The notes beneath the pieces were generated by a model. It had not been told where the DNA came from and did no database searches. It saw only the letters and a list, made by a program, of their open reading frames with translations. A program made the translations under genes and the position numbers. Shown piece after piece: positions 1 through 7,094 of a stretch of DNA of 39,914 bases; positions within the stretch are counted from its first letter, which is position 1, and every line of letters begins with the position of its first letter. Where the stretch lies: assembly GCA_944321205.1 (NCBI GenBank), contig CALUKK010000077.1, positions 1 to 39,914 on the forward strand, in the 5' to 3' direction. Source of the DNA: an uncultured Alistipes sp. (lineage in GTDB: Bacteria; Bacteroidota; Bacteroidia; Bacteroidales; Rikenellaceae).

Positions 1-408
1 GTAAGTCGCTATTCGCTCGTCACCATCATGAAGTGGATGTTTACCTATGCCTTTCTCTGCACGCTTCCGTTCTCCTATGACGATCTGATGGCCACCGAAT
101 GGACGGCCCTGAACGGGCGGGCATTGATCGGGATTCTTTTCATCGTGGTATTCGCAACCTTCGTGAGCTACATGCTGATCGTCGTGGGGCAGAAGAATCT
201 GAGGCCTACGGTTGCCGGCATGTACAACTACATTCAGCCGCTCGTGGCCTGCATCGTCACCGTCAGTCTGGGTCTCGATACGTTCAATCTGACCAAGGGC
301 TTTGCCGTCTGTCTGATCTTCGGGGGCGTCTATCTGGTGACGGTCAGCAAGAGCCGCGCGGAGCTGGAACAGGGTTCGGACCGGGCTCCCCGTCCGGATC
401 GGAACTGA
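1..408 (+). CDS. EamA/DMT-family transporter, C-terminal part (5' end outside window)
   Basis: The reading frame is open from base 1 and ends with TGA at 406-408, so only the last ~135 residues are present. They contain three hydrophobic stretches typical of the second EamA repeat of drug/metabolite transporters: one near the start, one around 'ILFIVVFATFVSYMLIV', and a final pair covering 'GMYNYIQPLVACIVTVSLG' and 'AVCLIFGGVYLVTV'. The signature 'RPTVAGMYNYIQPLVA', followed by a last helix and a short charged tail, is characteristic of the family. Substrate cannot be inferred; family members export small metabolites or amino acids across the inner membrane. The gene is convergent with tex, with only 7 bp between the stop codons and no room for a separate terminator. 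An ATG at 28 lies inside the frame and is not the true start. Confidence 0.85.
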   Translation, partial: VSRYSLVTIMKWMFTYAFLCTLPFSYDDLMATEWTALNGRALIGILFIVVFATFVSYMLIVVGQKNLRPTVAGMYNYIQPLVACIVTVSLGLDTFNLTKGFAVCLIFGGVYLVTVSKSRAELEQGSDRAPRPDRN

Positions 409-415
409 TCCGGTC

Positions 416-2536
416 TCAATTGCCGCGACGCATCGAGAGTGAGATTCTTCCGCGCAGGGTGTCTATGCCCGTAACGCGCACCTCGACGTGCTGCCCCAGG
501 CGTACCACCTCGGCCGGAGAGGCGACATAACGATCGGCCATTTGGGAGACATGAACCAGCCCGTCCTGCTTGACTCCGATGTCGACGAAGGCTCCGAAAG
601 CCGTGATGTTGGTGACGATTCCCGGCAGGAGCATTCCCAAACGCAGATCATCGATCGTGTGAATGTCTGCCGCGAAGGCGAAGCCGTGCAGGGGTTCCCG
701 GGGATCGAGGCCGCGTTTGTCCAGGGCTTCGAGGATGTCGCGGACGGTGGGCAGTCCGACCCGTTCGTCGACATACTCCTCGGGTCGGATCCCTTCACGC
801 AGCGATCGCTCCTCCAAAAAACGTTGGACACTGACACCCTGTTCGGCGGCCATCCGCTCGACGATATGGTATGATTCGGGATGCACGGCGCTGTTGTCCA
901 GCGGATTGTCGCCTCCTACGATTCGCAGGAACCCGGCGGCCTGTTCGAAGGCTCTGGCGCCCAGCCGCGGAACCTTGAGCAGCGCCCGCCGTGAGGGGAA
1001 GTCGCCGTGGACGGCACGATAGGCGACGATATTTTCGGCCAGGGCCGGACCCAGTCCCGAAATATAGGTCAGAATGTGTTTCGAGGCGGTGTTGATGTTG
1101 ACCCCGACGCTGTTCACGCAACTCTCGACCACGACATGGAGTCTGTTGCGGAGTTTCGTCTGGTCGACGCTGTGCTGATACTGTCCCACGCCGATCGATT
1201 TGGGGTCGATCTTGACCAGCTCCGACAACGGGTCGATCAAGCGGCGTCCGATGCTGATGGCGCCGCGGACCGTTACATCCTGCGTGGGGAACTCTTCGCG
1301 GGCGGTTGCCGAGGCGGAGTAGACCGAAGCGCCGTCCTCGCTGACGGAAAAGACCTCCACCCCCTCCCATGCCAGGGAACGCACCCATTGTTCGGTCTCC
1401 CGTCCGGCGGTTCCGTCGCCTATGGCGAATGCCTGTGTGCGGTAGCGGGCCACCAGCGAACGGAGTGTTGCGGCGGCCTCGTCGCGACGATTCTGCGGCG
1501 GATGCGGGAAGATCGTCGTATGGTGGAGCAGATTGCCCTGAGAATCAAGTACGACGACCTTGCAGCCGGTGCGGAATCCGGGGTCGAGGGCGATCACGCG
1601 TTTCTGCCCCAACGGTGAGGCCAGCAGCAGCTGCCGCAGATTTTCGGCAAAGATCCGGATCGCTTCGTCGTCGGCCCGTTCCTTGGCGGCGGCCAGCTGT
1701 TCGGTCTCGAGCGAGGGGCGGAGCAGCCGTTTGAAGGCGTCGCTTACGACCTCTTCCATCCAGGACCGGGTGGTTGATCCGGGACGGATGAAACGTCTTC
1801 GGAGCTCCTCCGTGCAGCGATCGGCATCGATATCGATCGAGATTCTGAGAATCCCCTCCTCTTCGCCGCGGCGCATGGCCAGATAACGGTGGGAGGCGAT
1901 GTTGCGCAGGGGACTCGCCGCATCGAAATAGTCGGCATATTTGGTTCCTGCGGACTCTTTGCCCTTGACGAGCCGGGCGTGGACGACACCCTCACGGGCA
2001 AAGATCCTGCGCAGGGTATTGCGGGCGCGGGGATCCTCCGAGATCCGTTCGGCAACGATGTCGCAGGCCCCGGCAACGGCCGCATCGGGCGTCGGGACCT
2101 CGGCCGAAACAAAACGCCGGGCCTGTTCCGCAAGATTGCGGCACTGTTGCGCCTGTAACAGATCGGCCAGGGGCTCCAACCCCCGTTCCCGGGCAATTGT
2201 GGCACGCGTACGGCGCTTGGGCCGGTAAGGGAGGTAGAGGTCTTCCAGCGAGGTCGGATCCCAGCACTCGTCGATTTGTCGGCGCAGTTCGGGCGTCAGG
2301 GCTCCCTGGCTCTCGATCGTTTCGAGAACGGTGTGTTTGCGGGCTTCGAGTTCGGTCAGCCGTTCGAGCTGTTCCCGGATGGCGGCCACCTGCACTTCGT
2401 CGAGCGAGCCGGTGGCCTCCTTGCGGTAACGGCTGATGAAGGGGATTGTGGCGCCCTCGCGCAGCAGGCGTACGGTTCCTTGAACCTGTGGCAGGGGGAT
2501 TTGTAGTTGTCGGGCAATGATCTCTTCTAACATCAT
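416..2536 (-). CDS. tex: Tex-family RNA-binding transcription accessory protein
   Basis: The 706-residue product has the full Tex architecture. The helical Tex N-terminal region (about 1-190) includes the motif 'TIPFISRYRKEATGSLDE'. A YqgF/RuvX RNase H-like domain begins near 312 ('RVIALDPGFRTGCKV'). Helix-hairpin-helix segments follow (e.g. 'ISGLGPALAENIVAYR'), and a C-terminal S1 RNA-binding domain runs from about 632 to the end ('GIVTNITAFGAFVDIGVKQDGLVHVSQMA'-type sequence). Length matches Bacteroidetes Tex (~700 aa). Tex binds nucleic acids and is linked to transcription elongation and ribosome-associated processes in the cytoplasm. Two consecutive ATG codons (2536 and 2533) start the gene. 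It begins 11 bp after the stop of the outer-membrane barrel gene upstream, so the two are probably co-transcribed, although their functions have no obvious link. Confidence 0.95.
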   Translation of the reverse strand: MMLEEIIARQLQIPLPQVQGTVRLLREGATIPFISRYRKEATGSLDEVQVAAIREQLERLTELEARKHTVLETIESQGALTPELRRQIDECWDPTSLEDLYLPYRPKRRTRATIARERGLEPLADLLQAQQCRNLAEQARRFVSAEVPTPDAAVAGACDIVAERISEDPRARNTLRRIFAREGVVHARLVKGKESAGTKYADYFDAASPLRNIASHRYLAMRRGEEEGILRISIDIDADRCTEELRRRFIRPGSTTRSWMEEVVSDAFKRLLRPSLETEQLAAAKERADDEAIRIFAENLRQLLLASPLGQKRVIALDPGFRTGCKVVVLDSQGNLLHHTTIFPHPPQNRRDEAAATLRSLVARYRTQAFAIGDGTAGRETEQWVRSLAWEGVEVFSVSEDGASVYSASATAREEFPTQDVTVRGAISIGRRLIDPLSELVKIDPKSIGVGQYQHSVDQTKLRNRLHVVVESCVNSVGVNINTASKHILTYISGLGPALAENIVAYRAVHGDFPSRRALLKVPRLGARAFEQAAGFLRIVGGDNPLDNSAVHPESYHIVERMAAEQGVSVQRFLEERSLREGIRPEEYVDERVGLPTVRDILEALDKRGLDPREPLHGFAFAADIHTIDDLRLGMLLPGIVTNITAFGAFVDIGVKQDGLVHVSQMADRYVASPAEVVRLGQHVEVRVTGIDTLRGRISLSMRRGN

Positions 2537-2547
2537 TCGTGGTCTTT

Positions 2548-5373
2548 TCAGGGGTTTGTAAGCCCGGGGATTCCGATCCGTTTGTAGAGCCGGAGGTTGT
2601 AGGAGAGCTGGAACGCCACGTAGCGTCCCACGGCCAGATTGGTCACGTAACGGAGCGTGGTGCCGGTGACGGCCCGTCGGAATGTCGAGCCGTTCTGATC
2701 GAGCAGGTCGTTCACGCCGACGCTGACCTCGCCCAGGCGGTTGCGGAAGATCTTCACCCCGAGGAGCACGTTGCAGATGAGACGCTCCTCAAGGAACGGA
2801 TCGGTCAGACCCCGATAGTAGTTGTAATCGGCATTGGCACGGAGGACCAGCCGGTTGCGGATGACAAAGGTGGTCTCGGCCCGTGCCAGCTGGCTGAAGT
2901 AGGTGTTGTCCAGATCGCGGGTTTGCGAGGAGTTGAGGCTCTCCTGATAGCTTCCGGTGTAGCTCAGCCGGAAGTCGACGGCTTCGGAGATGTTGCTTCC
3001 GAGTACGGCTCCGAGGTTGTAGGCGCGGTTCGAAAGGAGGTTGCGGGTGCCGTTGATGATGCTTGGCAGGCGTCCCAGAGAGACTCCGGCTCGCAGGTTG
3101 AGGTTCGAATGCAGCCATCGGACCGGGAAGCCGTAGTTGATCTGAGCCCGGAACTGCCTGTATCCGGCAAGATTGACCGGTCGGACGAACTGATTGCCCT
3201 CTCCCAGTCGGGTGCCCTCGTCGTCGATGATGAAATCCGGGGTGTCGATCACCAGAGAATCGGCAATGGTGTTGGGACTTGCCGTGAATATGGCCGAGAG
3301 GGTGAAGGTCCGTCCGTGCTCGGGATTCGTGCGGATGTACTGCCCCGAAAGACGATGGGTGTAGACTGGCACAAGATCCGGATTTCCGGCCACGACGTTC
3401 TGGCGGTTCGTGGTGTTGACGATATTCTGGAGGTCCGTGGCCCGGGGATTCGACGTGCGTCCCGAGGCGTTGAACTTCAGCGTATTGTTGCGGTTGATGG
3501 CGATGTTTGCCAGGGCATTGTAGGTGAGGTTGTCAAACGTTGCATCGCTCGTGTCCGGGTAGGGGAAGGCATAGTCCCCCGAGAATCCGGCATGCTGGTA
3601 GTAGAGCGTTGTCGCCACCTTGGTCTTCTTGAAATAGTATTGATAGGTCGCACCCATGCGATGAGTCAGATAGGCGTATCCGTATTCGGTTGACTGTTTG
3701 GGATTGCGCTCCGTGGGGAATTGGTTCTCCTCGGTCAGGACATAGGTGTTTCGTTCGACGCTGTTGTCGACATAGGTACAACGGTATTCGAGATTCATGC
3801 GCGAACGTTTGGTCAATGACCGCGTGTAGCTCACCGATGCGTTGAGTTGATAGCCGGGTTGGTCGCGGTCCGTTCGTGAGATGTTGCGCGAGGAGTAATC
3901 GGTCGTATCGCACGTCGTGTTGTCGGGATCGCGGAAGGTGTATTGCCGGGGCTGGCTCAACTGTTCGTATCCGCGATAGCTGCCGCCGATCCCGAGGGTG
4001 AGATTCTGCGGCATGGCCCCCGGCAGACGGTAGCGGTAGAGCAGCTGATTCGAGAAGTTCATGCCGCGGCTGTCGTTGTCGCCGAAGTTGCGGCGACGGT
4101 TGACAAACCGGATGTCGTCGTCCGAGAAACGGTTGTCGGTGCGGCTGAGCAGTTCGTTGCGGTTGTCGTTGTCCTGCAGGCTCAACGACGTCCGCATCAT
4201 CAGCGAATGGCTCTCGGCGATTTTATAGTCGAGGCGCGAATTGAAGCGATGGTTGAGATTCAGGACCCGGGAGTCGTTCCGGTCGTCGTAGAGTACCAGC
4301 TTGTCGGAGGAGGTGAAGTTCTGTCGTTCGGTCTGGCTGAGGTTGTAGTTGTCCGTTCGGTTGAAGAAGTAGCTGGCGGCAATCTTCGCTTTCGAACCCC
4401 AGTCGTCGCTGTAATTGATGCCCAGGGCCTGGACCGTGGAGATGCCGTCGAGGGGTTTGACCATGAAGTTTTGGTTGGTCGAACCTTGACGTGACTCTTC
4501 CGAGGTTCCGAGGATGTCTTCGAATGAAAAGTTCTGGCGGCTGACGTTGTTCACGAGTCCGATGACCGTGATGCGGCGGTCCTGGTTGAAAATGTTGACG
4601 TTGCCGCCTCCGATGTATTTGTCGGGGATCCCGTAGGCTCCGTACAGGCGGCCGAAGGCTCCGCGGCGTTTGTCGGGGCGGGTTACGATGTTCAGGGCCG
4701 TGAATCCGTCGCCGATCTCCACTCCGGCGAATTCCGACTGGTCGCTTTGCGAATTGAAGATATCGATGCTTTCGATCATGTCGGCCGGGATGTTGCGGAT
4801 GGCCGACATGACGTCGTTGCCGAAGAACTCCCGGCCGTCGACATAGACGCGCTGGATCGTGCGGCCCTGAGCGGAGATTCCCCCGTCGGCGACCTCCAGT
4901 CCGGGCATCTTCTCGAGCAGCGAGCCGGCATCGGCGCCGAAGGCCACCTTGTAGGCTGCGGCATGGTAGGAGAGCGTGTCCCCGTGTACGGAGGAGCGCA
5001 GGGCGGGGGTCTCGATGAGGACTCCGTCGATGGCTTCGGCGCGGGGTGTGAGCCACAGCGTGTCGAGAAGGATCTCCGCGGTGTCGACATGCAGATCGCG
5101 GCGTAACGAATCGTATCCCAGCGAGGAGATGCTCAGCCGGTAGTTGCCCGAAGGAACTCGGGCGAAATGTCCCCGGCCGTCGGACCCCGATGCGGTGTAG
5201 AGTGGCGAGGCGAGGGAATCCGTGCGGTTCCGCAACTCGGCAACGGCTCCGATGACGGCCTCGCGGGTGGCGCGATCGGCCACATGGAAGCGGACTCCTC
5301 CGGTCTGAGCCCGTAGGCTCCCGGCCAAAAGTGCTCCCAGACAACACAGAGCCAGCGTCTTTTGCAGATTCAT
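2548..5373 (-). CDS. TonB-receptor-like outer-membrane beta-barrel protein with carboxypeptidase-regulatory N-domain
   Basis: The product has 941 residues. A signal peptide (about 1-22, ending 'AGSLRAQ') is followed by a carboxypeptidase-regulatory-like beta-sandwich (about 25-110). A plug-like segment follows (about 140-215), with 'LEKMPGLEVADGGISAQG' and 'VYVDGREFFGNDVMSAIRNIPADMIESIDIF'. The rest is a long amphipathic region rich in aromatic and Asn/Arg strands, forming the outer-membrane barrel. This is the Bacteroidetes family resembling TonB-dependent receptors (OMP_b-brl_3 type), not a classical SusC. No SusD partner or TonB-box signature of a SusCD pair is visible, so a polysaccharide-import role is not supported; the substrate is unknown. 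The gene is divergent from the radical SAM gene and is followed 11 bp later by tex. A TATCTTTA box 27 bp upstream of the ATG is a plausible -7 element. Confidence 0.88.
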   Translation of the reverse strand: MNLQKTLALCCLGALLAGSLRAQTGGVRFHVADRATREAVIGAVAELRNRTDSLASPLYTASGSDGRGHFARVPSGNYRLSISSLGYDSLRRDLHVDTAEILLDTLWLTPRAEAIDGVLIETPALRSSVHGDTLSYHAAAYKVAFGADAGSLLEKMPGLEVADGGISAQGRTIQRVYVDGREFFGNDVMSAIRNIPADMIESIDIFNSQSDQSEFAGVEIGDGFTALNIVTRPDKRRGAFGRLYGAYGIPDKYIGGGNVNIFNQDRRITVIGLVNNVSRQNFSFEDILGTSEESRQGSTNQNFMVKPLDGISTVQALGINYSDDWGSKAKIAASYFFNRTDNYNLSQTERQNFTSSDKLVLYDDRNDSRVLNLNHRFNSRLDYKIAESHSLMMRTSLSLQDNDNRNELLSRTDNRFSDDDIRFVNRRRNFGDNDSRGMNFSNQLLYRYRLPGAMPQNLTLGIGGSYRGYEQLSQPRQYTFRDPDNTTCDTTDYSSRNISRTDRDQPGYQLNASVSYTRSLTKRSRMNLEYRCTYVDNSVERNTYVLTEENQFPTERNPKQSTEYGYAYLTHRMGATYQYYFKKTKVATTLYYQHAGFSGDYAFPYPDTSDATFDNLTYNALANIAINRNNTLKFNASGRTSNPRATDLQNIVNTTNRQNVVAGNPDLVPVYTHRLSGQYIRTNPEHGRTFTLSAIFTASPNTIADSLVIDTPDFIIDDEGTRLGEGNQFVRPVNLAGYRQFRAQINYGFPVRWLHSNLNLRAGVSLGRLPSIINGTRNLLSNRAYNLGAVLGSNISEAVDFRLSYTGSYQESLNSSQTRDLDNTYFSQLARAETTFVIRNRLVLRANADYNYYRGLTDPFLEERLICNVLLGVKIFRNRLGEVSVGVNDLLDQNGSTFRRAVTGTTLRYVTNLAVGRYVAFQLSYNLRLYKRIGIPGLTNP

Positions 5374-5399
5374 CGGGGGTGGAGAGATGTTTCGAACGA

Positions 5400-5407
5400 T
5401 AAAGATA
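5400..5407 (-). promoter_or_regulatory. candidate -7 box for OMP-tex unit
   Basis: On the minus strand the sequence reads TATCTTTA, one base from the Bacteroidetes -7 consensus TAnnTTTG. It lies 26 bp before the ATG at 5373. No -33 TTG was found at the usual 19-21 bp spacing, so the call rests on the -7 box and its position. Confidence 0.45.
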
Positions 5408-5503
5408 GTCTTTTTTCCGGATCCGGCCGCTTTTTGGGCGGAATAGGTCGGTCATTCGGCAAAAATTCCGGGTGAAGCGGATGTTTTGCATGCGACTTTT
5501 CGC

Positions 5504-5511
5504 TATATTTG
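5504..5511 (+). promoter_or_regulatory. candidate -7 box TATATTTG for radical SAM gene
   Basis: An exact TAnnTTTG match lies 54 bp upstream of the ATG at 5566. The -33 position has only weak similarity. The region 5374-5565 is the divergent promoter zone between the OMP gene and this one. Confidence 0.55.
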
Positions 5512-5565
5512 TCCGAATAAATGAGGGACGGCAGCTTGTCTTGCCCCAGCAAAAGAGACCGAACG

Positions 5566-6828
5566 ATGAAAAACAAGGATATCTTTACCTTCCGGGATGC
5601 CGAGAAGCAGGTGGGTCCCGTGGCCTTTACGACGATGCTCAAACCCGCGGGTTCGACCTGCAACCTCGACTGCCACTACTGTTACTATCTGGACAAGGCC
5701 GTGCAGTACGGCGGCCGGCAGGCGGTGATGAGCGACGAACTGCTCGAACTTTACATCCGTCAGTATATCGAAGCCAACGAGGTAGATGTCGTGCAGTTCT
5801 GCTGGCACGGCGGCGAGCCCCTGCTGCTGGGAATCGATTTCTACCGCAAGGCGATGGAGTTGCAGCAAAAATACGCCGACGGCAAGCGGATTGAGAATAC
5901 GCTGCAAACCAACGGCACGCTGGTTGACGAGGCGTGGTGCGACCTCTTTGCCGGGAACAACTTTCTGGTGGGTATCTCGCTCGACGGGCCGCAGGACATC
6001 CACGACTCGTTCCGCGTAACGAAGGGCGGCAAACCGACCTTCGAGCGGGTGATGCAGACGGTCTCGATGTTCCAGCACAGCGGCGTGGAGTACAATACGC
6101 TGAGTGTCGTGAACCGCCTCTGCGAGGGGCGCGGTGCGGAGATCTACCGCTTTTTCCGTGATACGGTGCACAGCAAGTACATGCAGTTCCTGCCGGCCGT
6201 GGAGCATGTGGTCGACATTGAGGGCTTCCACCGTCCGCTGATCGTCTCTCCCGAGCGGGAAGGCGCACGGCTGGCCGAATGGTCCGTGACGGCCGAGGGA
6301 TACGGACGTTTCCTGTGCGACATTTTCGACGAGTGGGTTGTGAGTGACGTGGGCCGCACCTTCGTGCAGATGTTCGACGCCACGCTGGCCCAGTGGTGCG
6401 GCGTGCAGCCGGGTGTCTGCTCGATGGGTGAGACGTGCGGCGACGCGCTGGTCGTCGAGCACAACGGCGACGTCTATTCGTGCGATCATTTCGTCTACCC
6501 GGAATATCTGCTGGGCAACATCCGCGAGACGCCGCTGGCGGAGATCTACCGCTCGAAGAAGCGCCGCGACTTCGGCCTTGCGAAGCGCAACGCCCTGCCT
6601 GCGGAGTGCCTTCGTTGCAAATACTATTTTGCCTGCCGGGGCGAGTGTCCGAAGCACCGCTTCGAGACGGGCGCGGACGGCTGCCGCAAGAATTCGCTCT
6701 GCGAGGGTCTGAAAGCCTATTTCCGACACGCGGAACCCTATATGGATCAGATGCGCGACCTGTTGTCGCGGCAGCAGGCTCCGGCTTGGGTCATGCCTTT
6801 CGCCCGCAAGCGCATGGGGTTGATGTAG
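5566..6828 (+). CDS. radical SAM/SPASM protein, anaerobic sulfatase-maturase type
   Basis: The product has 420 residues from the ATG at 5566. An in-frame ATG 15 codons earlier gives a non-conserved leader and is not preferred. The radical SAM cluster motif CX3CX2C is Cys32, Cys36 and Cys39 ('CNLDCHYCYY'), followed by 'WHGGEPLL', the GGEP S-adenosylmethionine contact. The C-terminal half is a SPASM domain with two auxiliary Fe-S cluster cysteine sets: 'GVCSMGETCGDALVVEHNG', 'VYSCDHF', then 'CLRCKYYFACRGECPKHRF' and a final Cys pair. This pattern is that of anaerobic sulfatase-maturating enzymes, which oxidise an active-site Cys or Ser of type I sulfatases to formylglycine in the cytoplasm before export. 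No sulfatase gene lies in the window, so it would act on enzymes encoded elsewhere. A different peptide-modifying role cannot be excluded from sequence alone. Confidence 0.9.
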   Translation: MKNKDIFTFRDAEKQVGPVAFTTMLKPAGSTCNLDCHYCYYLDKAVQYGGRQAVMSDELLELYIRQYIEANEVDVVQFCWHGGEPLLLGIDFYRKAMELQQKYADGKRIENTLQTNGTLVDEAWCDLFAGNNFLVGISLDGPQDIHDSFRVTKGGKPTFERVMQTVSMFQHSGVEYNTLSVVNRLCEGRGAEIYRFFRDTVHSKYMQFLPAVEHVVDIEGFHRPLIVSPEREGARLAEWSVTAEGYGRFLCDIFDEWVVSDVGRTFVQMFDATLAQWCGVQPGVCSMGETCGDALVVEHNGDVYSCDHFVYPEYLLGNIRETPLAEIYRSKKRRDFGLAKRNALPAECLRCKYYFACRGECPKHRFETGADGCRKNSLCEGLKAYFRHAEPYMDQMRDLLSRQQAPAWVMPFARKRMGLM

Positions 6829-6900
6829 CCTTCCGGAAAGACCGGACGCGGTCCGCAGTCCGTAGGGACTCGGGGGCAGGATAGCCGCACGACAACCTGT

Positions 6901-7080
6901 CGGATCGGCCGTCCGTCGAATCGCTCCCGGGACGTGCCGTTGCCGGGTCTGCCATCCGCCGAACCGCTTCCGAGCCGTCCTGTTATCGGGTCAGCCGTCT
7001 GTCGAACCGCTTCCGAGCCGTGTTATCGGGTCAGCCGATTGTCGAACCGCTCCCGGGGTTGCCGGTCCCGGGTCAGCCCC
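6901..7080. repeat. degenerate ~42-bp tandem repeat array
   Basis: Four imperfect tandem units (about 6901-6943, 6944-6986, 6987-7026, 7027-7068) and the start of a fifth fill most of the 266-bp gap between the radical SAM gene and the convergent GH3 gene. Units begin CGGGTCAGCCG or a close variant and share the core GTCGAACCGCTTCCGAGCCG. Units 2 and 3 are most alike. Repeat lengths vary from 40 to 43 bp, and no coding frame is supported across them. Confidence 0.8.
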
Positions 7081-7094
7081 TTCACCCCGGATTC

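Noticed and set aside
6901-7080. CRISPR array
   Set aside because: Units are directly adjacent with no spacers and no cas genes are nearby.
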